A stretch of DNA of 64,000 nt, from positions 496,001 to 560,000 of the forward strand of contig NZ_JQNR01000004.1 in NCBI RefSeq assembly GCF_000745345.1, in the 5' to 3' direction. Positions 1 to 7,785 of the stretch are shown piece by piece (within the stretch, counting starts at the first letter, position 1; each line of letters starts with the position of its first letter). The position numbers and the translations under genes are program-made. The notes beneath the pieces were generated by a model. That model saw nothing but the letters and a program-made list of their open reading frames with translations, had not been told where the DNA came from and ran no database searches. This DNA is from Actinacidiphila yeochonensis CN732 (GTDB lineage: Bacteria; Actinomycetota; Actinomycetes; Streptomycetales; Streptomycetaceae).

Positions 1-162
1 GTCCAGGCGGCGCATCTCCGAGGTCCAGCCGCCACGCAACCGTTCGACGCCTTCGACCCGCTCCGCGTCGGGGAGTCCTTTCTCCACCCACGCGCGCGTC
101 GCGCCCCAGCCGTGGTCCTCAAGACCCGCACCGCTGCGCCCGGCCCCCACGCCCGTTCCCAT
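1..162 (-). CDS. N-terminus of a phosphotransferase-like protein (cut by window edge)
   Basis: Reading leftwards, an open frame starts with ATG at 162 and runs off the window after 54 codons. The end of the visible protein reads VERLRGGWTSEMRRLD. This resembles the opening beta-strand and Gly-rich loop of aminoglycoside-phosphotransferase-fold kinases, but too little is present to be certain. There is no Shine-Dalgarno sequence. A GATAAT hexamer lies 8 bases before the ATG, so the gene may be leaderless, which supports this start. It follows the TetR gene in the same direction. Substrate unknown. Confidence 0.5.
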   Translation of the reverse strand, partial: MGTGVGAGRSGAGLEDHGWGATRAWVEKGLPDAERVEGVERLRGGWTSEMRRLD

Positions 163-170
163 GGAAGCAG

Positions 171-200
171 ATTATCCGCCGTGATCGACGGACGCGTCAC
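171..200 (-). promoter_or_regulatory. Putative promoter of the leftmost gene, leaderless
   Basis: On the minus strand GTGACG (195-200) and GATAAT (171-176) are separated by 18 bases. Only 8 bases lie between the -10 element and the ATG at 162, so transcription would begin at or next to the start codon. Confidence 0.45.
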
Positions 201-299
201 CGGCTTTGCGAGGCGGCGGACCCCCATGCCTGTGGTCCGGTTGGCGCCTCGGCCGGAGGCGGCCGGGGGCGGCCGGGGGCGGCCGAAGAGCGGAGACGG

Positions 300-875
300 T
301 CAGTCACCCCGGAGCAGCGCCATGGCCGTCTGCTGGACGGAACGGGTGAAGCGGCGGGGGTCGTCGGGCGGAGTGGTGTGGCGGATCAGGTCACCGTCGA
401 AGACGGCGAGTACGGCGTGCGCCACGAAGTCGGCGTCGAGGTCGGAACGTCCCTCGGCGAACAGGCCGCTGAGGTGGCGGTGCCAGAACTGGTAGCTGGG
501 ATCGTCGTACTTGCCCTCGGCGCAGGCCTGTCCGTGCGCGGACAGCAGGGCGGCGTTCCCCTCGGCGATCGCGCCGAGCCCGTCGAGGAACGCCGGCAGT
601 CGCTCGGCGGCGGGCGCCCCCGGCCCCAGGGGAGGGGGTCCGCTCGTGACCGCGTCGCGCAACTGCCGGGACCGCTCCTCCAGCAGTGCCTCCAGCAGTC
701 CGGCGCGGCTGCCGAAGCGGCGGAACACCGTTCCCTTGCCGACCCCGGCGAGCGCGGCGACACGATCCAGCGACACGTGGTCCCCGCCGCCCTCGGCCAG
801 GAGCTGCTCGGCCGCGCTGAGCACCGCGCGACGGTTGCGGACAGCGTCGGCGCGTTCGGCGCGCTTTTCGGCCAT
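300..875 (-). CDS. TetR family transcriptional regulator
   Basis: A 191-residue TetR-type repressor. The N-terminal helix-turn-helix spans about residues 12-60 (VLSAAEQLLAEGGGDHVSL, then VAALAGVGKGTVFRRFGSR), the classic TetR_N pattern. The C-terminal ligand domain is divergent, so the inducer cannot be read from sequence. I chose the ATG at 875 because a GGAGG lies five bases upstream and the HTH begins soon after; a longer frame upstream is shadow coding. It is transcribed away from the oxidoreductase at 970. The 94-bp gap holds a perfect 9-bp-arm palindrome, so autoregulation plus control of the oxidoreductase is likely (inference). Confidence 0.9.
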   Translation of the reverse strand: MAEKRAERADAVRNRRAVLSAAEQLLAEGGGDHVSLDRVAALAGVGKGTVFRRFGSRAGLLEALLEERSRQLRDAVTSGPPPLGPGAPAAERLPAFLDGLGAIAEGNAALLSAHGQACAEGKYDDPSYQFWHRHLSGLFAEGRSDLDADFVAHAVLAVFDGDLIRHTTPPDDPRRFTRSVQQTAMALLRGD

Positions 876-923
876 CGACACCTCCCCACTGGACGGACCG
901 GCGGTCGGCACCATACCGTGCTG

Positions 924-946
924 CATCCGGACTGTCGGTCCGGATG
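924..946. promoter_or_regulatory. Palindromic operator candidate between TetR and oxidoreductase genes
   Basis: Perfect inverted repeat CATCCGGAC / GTCCGGATG with a 5-base spacer (TGTCG), 49 bp from the TetR start and 24 bp from the oxidoreductase start. Position and symmetry fit a TetR dimer site controlling both directions. Confidence 0.6.
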
Positions 947-969
947 TGCTGCTCCACGGAGGAGGACTG

Positions 970-1896
970 ATGGACATGCGCGCGCTCGTCGTCGATCCCG
1001 GCGTACCCGGCTCCCTGCGTCTCGGGACAGCCGCGGAGCCCCGCCCGGCACCCGACCAACTCGTACTCGACGTACGGCACATCTCGCTCAACCGCGGCGA
1101 GGTGGCGTTCGCCGGGCAGCGTCCGGCCGGGACCGTCCACGGCTACGACGCCGCCGGTGTCGTCGTACGGGCCGCAACAGACGGCAGCGGCCCGCCAGTC
1201 GGCGCCAGGGTCGCCGCCTTCGGCGCCGGGGCGTGGGCGCAGCGGATGGCGGTGGACACCACCGCGGTGGCCGAAGTCCCGGCCCGGGTAGCCCTCTCCG
1301 ACGCCGCCGCGCTGCCCATGGCCGGCGTCACCGCACTCCGCACGCTGCGCTCCCGCTCCGTCCTGGGCCGACGGGTGCTGATCACCGGCGCGGCCGGCGG
1401 GGTCGGCCGTTACGCGGTCCAACTGGCCGCCCTGGGCGGCGCCCATGTGATCGCCTCCGTGGGATCGGCCGCGCGTGCCGAGGGGCTGGCCGAACTCGGC
1501 GCCCACGAGGTGGTGGTCGGCCTGGACGGCATCGACCGGCCGGTGGACCTCGTCCTCGACAGCGTCGGGGGCGCTCAGCTCGTCGCGGCCTGGGAACTCC
1601 TCGCCCCGGGCGGGGACGTACGGAACATCGGCTGGGCCTCGGGCGAACCGGCGGTCTTCGCGCCCTACTCCCTCTTCTCCGTCGGACCGTCCAGGACGAT
1701 GAGCACGGTCGGTGACATCGACGCGTTCGGCCCGGACCTGGCAACCCTGCTGGAGTTCGTCGCGGCCGGGAAGCTCTCCCCGGAGGTCGACTGGCGCGGC
1801 TCCTGGGAGCGCGTCGCCGATGCCGCCCAGGCGCTGCTGGACCGGCGTATCGCCGGCAAGGCCGTCCTCGACGTGGAGCCGGCGGCGTCCGACTGA
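970..1896 (+). CDS. Zinc-type alcohol dehydrogenase / quinone oxidoreductase-like protein (MDR superfamily)
   Basis: A 308-residue medium-chain dehydrogenase/reductase. The N-terminal GroES-like domain contains ISLNRGEVAFAG and a conserved GYDAAGVV. The Rossmann NAD(P)-binding motif is GAAGGVGRYAVQLAALGG around residues 139-156, followed by LVLDSVGG. No structural-zinc cysteine cluster is visible, which suits the zinc-free quinone oxidoreductase branch. The ATG at 970 follows GGAGGAG, and a second ATG is two codons in. The likely activity is NADPH-dependent reduction of a quinone or enone; the substrate is unknown. It is probably controlled by the divergent TetR gene. Confidence 0.88.
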   Translation: MDMRALVVDPGVPGSLRLGTAAEPRPAPDQLVLDVRHISLNRGEVAFAGQRPAGTVHGYDAAGVVVRAATDGSGPPVGARVAAFGAGAWAQRMAVDTTAVAEVPARVALSDAAALPMAGVTALRTLRSRSVLGRRVLITGAAGGVGRYAVQLAALGGAHVIASVGSAARAEGLAELGAHEVVVGLDGIDRPVDLVLDSVGGAQLVAAWELLAPGGDVRNIGWASGEPAVFAPYSLFSVGPSRTMSTVGDIDAFGPDLATLLEFVAAGKLSPEVDWRGSWERVADAAQALLDRRIAGKAVLDVEPAASD

Positions 1897-2011
1897 CGAC
1901 CGACCACGGTCGAACGGCACGGAAAGGAGGCGCCCAGTGCGGGTCGCCCCCGGCCACCCTGGTTGTTTCCGTCTCCCCAGCCGCTGACGGTAAGGCGGCA
2001 GCCGCACGGAA

Positions 2012-2174
2012 GAATTCCGCTGGCGCTTCCGTCATGTGGCAGTAGGGCCTCATGGGTCGACGAAATTCCGCATGGCGAGCGGATGCTGAGGACGGCTTGA
2101 ATTCCCCTTGGGAATTCCCTGAGATCGTTTTACCGTTCGAGTGGGTCGTGCGACGGAATCCGGAGGGAATTCCT
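2012..2174. promoter_or_regulatory. AATTCC-rich leader with palindromes upstream of the repeat protein
   Basis: The 314-bp gap 1897-2210 holds no gene. It carries several AATTCC motifs (near 2012, 2053, 2099-2117 and 2166-2173), including an 8-bp perfect inverted repeat GAATTCCC-CTT-GGGAATTC at 2099-2117. These stand out against very GC-rich DNA and probably belong to the control region of the gene at 2211. The binding factor is unknown. Confidence 0.4.
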
Positions 2175-2210
2175 CCGTGATCCGGTTGCGCGGACAATCA
2201 TGGGGGAGCA

Positions 2211-2495
2211 ATGACCATCCGTTCGAACGCCGCCCGGATCCTCGCCGTCGGCGCCCTTGCCTGCGCGGGCTTCGCGGCAGCCGCCGGCACGTCCTCGGCG
2301 GCCGTGGCGCCGGCGAACTTCCACAACGACGTGACGCCGGCGAACTTCTACACCGATGTCGCGCCGGCGAACTTCCACAACGACGTGACGCCGGCGAACT
2401 TCTACACCGACGTGGCGCCGGCGAACTTCTACACCGATGTCGCGCCGGCGAACTTCTACACCGACGTCGCGCCCGCGAACATTTACAACGAGTAG
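2211..2495 (+). CDS. Small secreted protein of seven tandem nonapeptide repeats
   Basis: 94 residues. Residues 1-31 form a Sec signal peptide: basic MTIRSNAAR, a hydrophobic Ala/Gly-rich core, and a small-residue cleavage region ending SSAA. The remaining 63 residues are exactly seven nonapeptides of the form V-[A/T]-P-A-N-F-[H/Y]-[N/T]-D, the last being VAPANIYNE. The repeat is also clear at DNA level as a 27-bp unit (2304-2492). GGGGGAG lies a few bases before the ATG. There are no cysteines and no recognisable enzyme domain. No processing enzyme or transporter gene is adjacent. I do not recognise the family. It could be a surface or matrix component, or a precursor cut into near-identical peptides (both inference). 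Confidence 0.8.
   Translation: MTIRSNAARILAVGALACAGFAAAAGTSSAAVAPANFHNDVTPANFYTDVAPANFHNDVTPANFYTDVAPANFYTDVAPANFYTDVAPANIYNE
2304..2492 (+). repeat. Seven tandem 27-bp coding repeats
   Basis: Seven in-frame 27-bp units encode the nonapeptides of the secreted protein. Units alternate between an HND-ending and a YTD-ending type for the first four copies, then YTD-type copies and a divergent final copy. This pattern suggests expansion by duplication of a two-unit block. Confidence 0.85.
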
Positions 2496-2576
2496 GCACC
2501 GCGGTGTGACGCTCCGGGCCGGGGCGCGCTGGACGCGCGACCCGGCCCGGGTTCCCTACTGTGCCCGCGCGGTCGC

Positions 2577-3578
2577 TCAGCCGACGCGGCGGGCCAGGAC
2601 CTGGCCCGGCCAGGTCCCGGAGAGGAAGGGCTCCGTGCGGGTGAAGCCGGTGCGCTCGTAGTAGGCGACCAGTTCGCCCCCGCCGCCCGCCCAGCAGTCG
2701 ACCCGCAGCAGCGTCAGGCCCGCGCGCCGGGTCTCCTCCACCGCGTGGGCCAGGAGTGCCGCGCCGATGCCCCGGCCGGCGTACCGGCGGTCGGTGATCA
2801 GCAGCCGGACGTAGCGTTCGGGTTCGGCGGCGGGCGGGATCGGCATCTGCGGGCTGGGTCCGGAGCCCAGTACCAGGGCGCCGACCGGGACGCCGTCCAA
2901 CTCCGCTACGAAGGCGTCCTGTTCGGTGGCGTACTGCTCGACTCGCCGTACCCCGCCGGGTTTCCGCGAATAGGGTGTCGTGCCCCACTGCTCGGTGTTC
3001 CCGCGCGCGTTCATCCACACGATCGCGCCGTCGAGCATGTCAAGGATGGCGGGCGCGTCGGCGAGGCCGCCCGGGCGGACGCGTAGGCCAGGTGTCGTCT
3101 CGTTCACGGCGGAAGGGTAGGCCGAGTGCGGCGCGGCCGGTCGGCCGGCTGCCTGGAGCTGGGCCAGTGCGGCCAGATGCCGGGCGGGCAGCCGGTAGAC
3201 GCCGGCGTCGTCGAGGCAGACAAGGTAGTCGTCGAAGCCCCGGTTCCCGATCGCCAGGTTGCCGATGACCGACGGGAACGCGGCGGCGGCGACGCGGAGC
3301 GTACGGCCGGGCTCCTCTCGGACGTCGACCAGCAGCAGCGGACGCTCGGCGGAGGAGAACGTCGCGGCGTCGGCGACGACGAGTACCGCGCAGTGCCCGC
3401 CGTCCGGGACCAGCGCCACCAACTCGGCCATGGAAAGGCCATGGTGGGAGGGGTCGGCGACAACGGACACCCAGTCGCCGCCGACCTCCTCCACCAGGGC
3501 CTGCCACGCCGCGTCGTCGGTGAAGTCGCCGCGCAGGAAGGGCGCGAAGCCGGTGTCGGGGAGCGGAACTCCGGGCAC
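2577..3578 (-). CDS. DUF6924-like domain fused to GNAT acetyltransferase
   Basis: 333 residues, GTG start at 3578 preceded by GGAGG. Residues about 1-150 (opening PDTGFAPFLRGDFTDDAAWQAL) resemble the DUF6924 family, whose role is unknown. Residues about 165-333 form a GNAT acetyltransferase: LRVRPGGLADAPAIL at its start, an acetyl-CoA-binding motif-A region around VRLLITDRRYAGRGIGAALLAHA, and a final YYERTGF. The fusion suggests the N-terminal part recruits or senses a partner for the acetyltransferase (inference). Substrate not predictable. It faces away from the repeat protein; its 3' end is 81 bp from that gene. Confidence 0.85.
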   Translation of the reverse strand: MPGVPLPDTGFAPFLRGDFTDDAAWQALVEEVGGDWVSVVADPSHHGLSMAELVALVPDGGHCAVLVVADAATFSSAERPLLLVDVREEPGRTLRVAAAAFPSVIGNLAIGNRGFDDYLVCLDDAGVYRLPARHLAALAQLQAAGRPAAPHSAYPSAVNETTPGLRVRPGGLADAPAILDMLDGAIVWMNARGNTEQWGTTPYSRKPGGVRRVEQYATEQDAFVAELDGVPVGALVLGSGPSPQMPIPPAAEPERYVRLLITDRRYAGRGIGAALLAHAVEETRRAGLTLLRVDCWAGGGGELVAYYERTGFTRTEPFLSGTWPGQVLARRVG

Positions 3579-3667
3579 GTGTCCTCCAGGACGCGGGGAA
3601 GTCGGGTCAGGGTAAGGGCGTTACGAGGCCGCGCGGTGGTCTCCGGTGAAGAGGTGCCGTCCTCGCC

Positions 3668-4240
3668 TCAGACCGGCAGGCGTACGGTCAGGGCGTGGTC
3701 GCGGACCGGCATCAGGCAGCCCCGACTGGCCGAGCACGCGCCGTAGCTGAGCGAGAGGCGCGCGGTCGTGGGGGAGCCCGTCACGCGGGCCGGCAGGCGG
3801 AGGGTGACCGGGCCGTCGGGGTAGACGGGGAGCGTCACGTCGAGCGCCGGGACGCGCAGACCGTGGGCGGCGTCGTCGGAGGTGACGGGACCGGTCGCGA
3901 CGAGCGGTGCGGCGACGCTCAGTCGGGTGGGGATGCCCAGGCCGTCCACGCCGCCGTCCGGCAGCGACAGGCTGTACAGGTGGAAGCCGGCCTGCCGTGG
4001 CCGCAGCGTCGCCGTGATCCGCACCTCGTGCCCGCCGGAACGGCTCACCTCCACCACGGCTTTGACGCCACCGGCTGTGAACTCGGCCAGCGTGCCCGGA
4101 TGGTTGGCGCCCGAGCCGCAGCCGACGGCCGCCAGTACCGCCGTCAGAGCCGTTCCGGCGGCCTGGAGCCGGGCCGCAGCCCGTCCGGACCTGACAGGGC
4201 GGCCGCCGCTCCCCGGGGCCGACGTGGCCTTCGACGTCAT
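3668..4240 (-). CDS. Lipoprotein resembling the DsbD N-terminal (alpha) domain
   Basis: 190 residues. The N-terminal hydrophobic stretch ends at Cys41 in a lipobox-like LAAVGC, so it is probably membrane-tethered outside the cell. The mature part is beta-rich, with the pattern LPVYPDGPVTLRLPARV and then SYGACSASRGCLMPV. The pair C169-x5-C175 has the same spacing as the redox-active C103/C109 pair of E. coli DsbD alpha. The ATG at 4240 starts 5 bp after the stop of the thioredoxin lipoprotein gene, so the two are co-transcribed. Expected role: accepting or passing electrons between the partner thioredoxin and extracytoplasmic clients (inference). Confidence 0.72.
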   Translation of the reverse strand: MTSKATSAPGSGGRPVRSGRAAARLQAAGTALTAVLAAVGCGSGANHPGTLAEFTAGGVKAVVEVSRSGGHEVRITATLRPRQAGFHLYSLSLPDGGVDGLGIPTRLSVAAPLVATGPVTSDDAAHGLRVPALDVTLPVYPDGPVTLRLPARVTGSPTTARLSLSYGACSASRGCLMPVRDHALTVRLPV

Positions 4241-4245
4241 GGTGC

Positions 4246-4806
4246 TCAGGCCCACTTCATCAGGAACGCGTCCACCTGCGACTCCGGCATGCTGCGCGCG
4301 TTCTCGAACTGTCCCTGGTCGGTGGCCACCTTGACGCTGCCGTTCGGGTCCAGGACGACGAGGGCGGGGATGCCGCTGGTGTCGAGGTCCAGATAGCGCT
4401 CGGCGATGGCGATGTTGTGGTCGAACTCGCCGACGTCGACCCGCACCACGTGGTACCCGGTCAGCAGCTTCGCTGTGGCGGGGCGAGCGAGGGTCCGGCC
4501 CAGGACCTGGCAGTCCGGGCACCAGTCAGCGCCGAAGTCGATGAGGACGGGGTGGCCGTCGGCCTTGGCGGCGCGCTGCGCGGCGGTGATGTCGGCGGCG
4601 GCGTCCCGTCTCGGGTCGTACGCGGCCACCGCCGCGGGGGAGGCACTCGCCGGGGTGGTCGGGGGTGCCGTCGTGGGCTGTCGGGAGGCCGAGGCCGAGG
4701 AGCCGTGGCCGCCGCACGCGGCCAGCGTCAGCAGCAGAACGGCCGCTTGCGTCGCCAGGGCACGGCGCGTCCGGGCGGCACGGACCGCCCCACTCCACTT
4801 CGTCAA
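4246..4806 (-). CDS. Thioredoxin-fold lipoprotein
   Basis: 186 residues starting with TTG. A basic N-terminus and hydrophobic segment lead to the lipobox LTLAAC (Cys31), followed by a Ser/Thr/Pro linker to about residue 62. The thioredoxin-like domain has DFGADWCPDCQ with active-site C96-P-D-C99 and a cis-Pro region SGIPALVV. WCPDC and the overall layout resemble DsbD gamma-domain proteins and extracytoplasmic thioredoxins. It is the first gene of a pair with the DsbD-alpha-like lipoprotein. No CcdA-type membrane reductase is encoded next to it, so its electron source lies elsewhere. The Shine-Dalgarno is weak. Confidence 0.85.
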   Translation of the reverse strand: MTKWSGAVRAARTRRALATQAAVLLLTLAACGGHGSSASASRQPTTAPPTTPASASPAAVAAYDPRRDAAADITAAQRAAKADGHPVLIDFGADWCPDCQVLGRTLARPATAKLLTGYHVVRVDVGEFDHNIAIAERYLDLDTSGIPALVVLDPNGSVKVATDQGQFENARSMPESQVDAFLMKWA

Positions 4807-4887
4807 GGCCCCCCCAGGGTTTCCGAACGTGAGGCGCGCACTCTACCCCGCCGGGCACCCGCCGGCGGACGCGGTCACCGGCCGGCC

Positions 4888-4952
4888 GGTCCGTGACTCC
4901 GGTCCGTGACTCCGGTCCGTGACTCCGATCCGGGCCTCCGGTCCGGGACTCC
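4888..4952. repeat. Five tandem 13-bp repeats in a non-coding gap
   Basis: Three perfect copies of GGTCCGTGACTCC followed by two degenerate copies lie between the iolD 3' end and the thioredoxin gene. They lie upstream of the thioredoxin start; no function is evident. Confidence 0.6.
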
Positions 4953-4972
4953 GATCCAAGCCTTCGGCCCGG

Positions 4973-6871
4973 TCATGGCCGGTCAAGGCCGGTCCGGTCG
5001 TGCGCCGCCCGGTCGTACGCGGTGCGGGCCGACCGCGCGGCCGGGCGGGTGGCCGTCTCGGCGACGGGGACGTTCCACCACGCCTCCGGCGGCGGTGCGG
5101 GCCGGGACGGATCGGTCTCCACGTAGACCGCCGCGGGCCGGGGAGAGTCGCGGGCAGCCGTGAGGGCCGCCCGCAACTCCCCGGCGGTGCGGGCCCGATG
5201 GACCTCAAGGCCCAGGCTGGCCGCGTTCGCCGCGAGGTCGACCGGCAGCGGCTCGCCGGTGAACGTGCCGTCCTCCGCCCTGAACCGGTAGGCGGTACCG
5301 AAGCGTTCGGCGCCCACCTGCTCCGACAGCCCGCCGATGGAGGCGTATCCGTGGTTCTGGACGATCACCACGGTGATGGCCACGCCCTCCTGGACGGCGG
5401 TGACCACCTCCGTCGGCAGCATCAGGTACGTGCCGTCGCCCACCAGCGCGAACACCTCACGGTCCGGGGCCGCCAGCTTCACCCCGATCGCGGCCGGGAT
5501 CTCGTAGCCCATGCAGGAGAAGCCGTACTCCACGTGGTACTGCTCCGGGTCGCGTGCCCGCCACAGCTTGTGCAGGTCGCCCGGGAGCGACCCGGCCGCG
5601 TTGACGATCACGTCCCGGTCGGCGAGGACGGCGTCGAGCGCGCCGACCACCTCGCCCTGCGACAACCCGCCGCTCCGGGGAGGCTCTTGGGGTCCGGGCT
5701 CCTGGGGTCCGGCGACCGGCTCGGGCCGGTAGGTGCCGCGGAAGACGGACTCGGTCAGCGCGTGCCAGGCTCGCGTCGACACCGCGCACGGCGGCGCCCG
5801 GAAGCCGGCCAGCTCCTCCGCCAGCGCCTCGATACCCGCCCGCGCGTCGCCGACCAGGGCCAGGCCGTCCTGCTTGGCACCGTCGAACGCCGCGACGTTC
5901 AGGTTGACGAAGCGCGTGTCCGGGGCGAAGAGGGAGCCCGAGGCGGTGGTGAAGTCCGTCCAGCGGGTGCCGATGCCGAGCACCACGTCCGCCTGCCGGG
6001 CCACCGCGTTCGCCGGGGCGGTGCCGGTGTGCCCGACGCCGCCGAGGCACTGCGGGTGGTCCCAGCGCAGCGCGCCCTTCCCGGCCTGCGTCTCCGCCAC
6101 CGGGATGCCGGTCGCCGCCGCGAACCCGGCCAGCGCCGCCGCGGCCTCCGAGTGCCGCACCCCGCCGCCCGCCACGATCAGCGGCCGGCGCGCCGACCGC
6201 AGCAGCCGTGCCGCCTCCGCCAGCGCCGACGGCTCCGGGCACGGCCGCCGCACCGGCCACACCCGTTCGGCGAACAGCCCGTCGGGGAAGTCGTACGCCT
6301 CCGCCTGAACGTCCTGCGGCAACGCCAGCGTCACCGCGCCGGTCTCCGCCGGGTCGGTGAGCACCCGGACCGCCTGGAGGAGCGAGGGGCCCAGCATCTC
6401 CGGCCGCCAGATCCGGTCGAAGTACCGCGACACCGGCCGCAGCGCGTCGTTCACCGACACGTCGCCCGCCCACGCCACTTCGAGCTGCTGCAGCACGGGG
6501 TCGGCGGGCCGGGTGGCGAACACGTCGCCGGGCAGCAGCAGGACCGGAATCCGGTTGACGGTGGCCAGCGCCGCGCCCGTCACCAGGTTGGTGGCGCCGG
6601 GCCCGATCGAGGTGGTGCACGCCATCGCGGACAGCCGGTGGCGGGTCCGGGCGTAGCCGACGGCCGCGTGCACCATCGCCTGCTCGTTGCGCCCCTGGTG
6701 GAACGGCATCGCCTCCGGCCCTGCCTCCAGCAGCGCCTGGCCGACCCCGGCGACGTTGCCGTGCCCGAACACCCCCCACATGCCCGCGATCAGCCGGTGC
6801 CGCCCGCCGTCCCGCTCCGTGTACTGCGCGGAGAGGAAGCGGACCAGCGCCTGTGCGACGGTGAGCCTCAT
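4973..6871 (-). CDS. iolD: 3D-(3,5/4)-trihydroxycyclohexane-1,2-dione acylhydrolase (decyclizing)
   Basis: 632 residues, the usual IolD length, and a thiamine-diphosphate enzyme. The N-terminal domain carries RNEQAMVHAAVGYAR with the TPP-activating Glu. The C-terminal PP domain has the metal/TPP motif ALVGDGTYLMLPTEV followed by QNHGYASIGGLSEQVG, typical of IolD. It hydrolyses the ring of the diketone made by IolE to give 5-deoxy-glucuronate, the substrate of IolB. It starts with ATG overlapping the iolB stop by 4 bp, and is the last gene of the iol operon. The last 25 residues are a low-complexity Arg/Ala/Asp tail. Confidence 0.95.
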   Translation of the reverse strand: MRLTVAQALVRFLSAQYTERDGGRHRLIAGMWGVFGHGNVAGVGQALLEAGPEAMPFHQGRNEQAMVHAAVGYARTRHRLSAMACTTSIGPGATNLVTGAALATVNRIPVLLLPGDVFATRPADPVLQQLEVAWAGDVSVNDALRPVSRYFDRIWRPEMLGPSLLQAVRVLTDPAETGAVTLALPQDVQAEAYDFPDGLFAERVWPVRRPCPEPSALAEAARLLRSARRPLIVAGGGVRHSEAAAALAGFAAATGIPVAETQAGKGALRWDHPQCLGGVGHTGTAPANAVARQADVVLGIGTRWTDFTTASGSLFAPDTRFVNLNVAAFDGAKQDGLALVGDARAGIEALAEELAGFRAPPCAVSTRAWHALTESVFRGTYRPEPVAGPQEPGPQEPPRSGGLSQGEVVGALDAVLADRDVIVNAAGSLPGDLHKLWRARDPEQYHVEYGFSCMGYEIPAAIGVKLAAPDREVFALVGDGTYLMLPTEVVTAVQEGVAITVVIVQNHGYASIGGLSEQVGAERFGTAYRFRAEDGTFTGEPLPVDLAANAASLGLEVHRARTAGELRAALTAARDSPRPAAVYVETDPSRPAPPPEAWWNVPVAETATRPAARSARTAYDRAAHDRTGLDRP

Positions 6872-7785
6872 ACCTCGTCGTCCTCCACCCGCCCGGCGTC
6901 CCGCGCCGGGCCGTCCGGGGCCTGGTACAGCGGCAGGCGCGGGTCGGCGCCGGCCTCCCGCCAGGTGCCGCGCACCCAGGCGTGCGCCGGGTCGTCGCTG
7001 ATCCGCCAGGCCCGCTCGGGGTCCGGGCCCGCCATCACGTTCAGGTAGTACATGTCGTACCCGGGCGCGGCCATGCTCGGGCCGTGCCAGCCGTCGGGGA
7101 TCAACACGGCGTCCCCGGTGCGCACTTCGGCGAGCAGGTCGGTGCCGCCGGGGGCCGACGGGTACACCCGCTGGTAGCCGAGCGCGGCCGGTCCGCCGCG
7201 CAACTCGTAGTAGTAGACCTCCTCAAGGCGCGACTCGTGCGGGCCCGCCTCGTCGTGCTTGTGCGGCGGGTACGAGGACCAGTTGCCGCCCGGGGTCAGC
7301 ACCTCCACCGCGATCAGCCGGTCGCACGCGAACACGTCCGCCGCGGCGAAGTTGTTGACCTGGCGGGCGGCCCGGCCGGCACCGCGCAGCTCCACGGGGA
7401 CGCCGGCGGCCGGGCCGTGGCGGGCCGGCAGCCGCCGCGAGCAGCGCGCCCCGGCCAGGGCGAACCTGCCGCCGCGGGAGCTGGTCAGCACGGCCTCGGC
7501 GTCCCGCGGCAGATAGGCGAAGTCGGTCACCGCGCTGAACACGTCCGGACGTCCGTGCAGCGTGAACACCAGTCCGTCGACGGTGACCTCGCAGCCGCCG
7601 CTGAGCGGCAGCACGATCCACTCGCTGCCCTCCGTCGCGAACTCCCGCCGCCCGCCCGGCGGCAGCGTCAGCACCCGCAGCGAGGAGTACGTCCACCCGG
7701 CGCCCGCCGGGTCCACCCACAGGTCGTAGCCTTCCCGCGCGGTGCTGCCTGCCGGCAGGTGCGGGCCGGGCGTGTCCACCGTCAC
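6868..7785 (-). CDS. iolB: 5-deoxy-glucuronate isomerase
   Basis: 305 residues, GTG start at 7785 with a strong GAGGAGG a few bases upstream and a 4-bp overlap with the iolC stop. The cupin-fold protein shows the IolB signature NWSSYPPHKHDE with metal-binding histidines, then YYYELRGG, and a late DGWHGPSMAAPGYDMYYLNVMAG. It converts 5-deoxy-D-glucuronate into 2-deoxy-5-keto-D-gluconate, which IolC phosphorylates. Upstream frame extension is shadow coding. Confidence 0.94.
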   Translation of the reverse strand: MTVDTPGPHLPAGSTAREGYDLWVDPAGAGWTYSSLRVLTLPPGGRREFATEGSEWIVLPLSGGCEVTVDGLVFTLHGRPDVFSAVTDFAYLPRDAEAVLTSSRGGRFALAGARCSRRLPARHGPAAGVPVELRGAGRAARQVNNFAAADVFACDRLIAVEVLTPGGNWSSYPPHKHDEAGPHESRLEEVYYYELRGGPAALGYQRVYPSAPGGTDLLAEVRTGDAVLIPDGWHGPSMAAPGYDMYYLNVMAGPDPERAWRISDDPAHAWVRGTWREAGADPRLPLYQAPDGPARDAGRVEDDEV

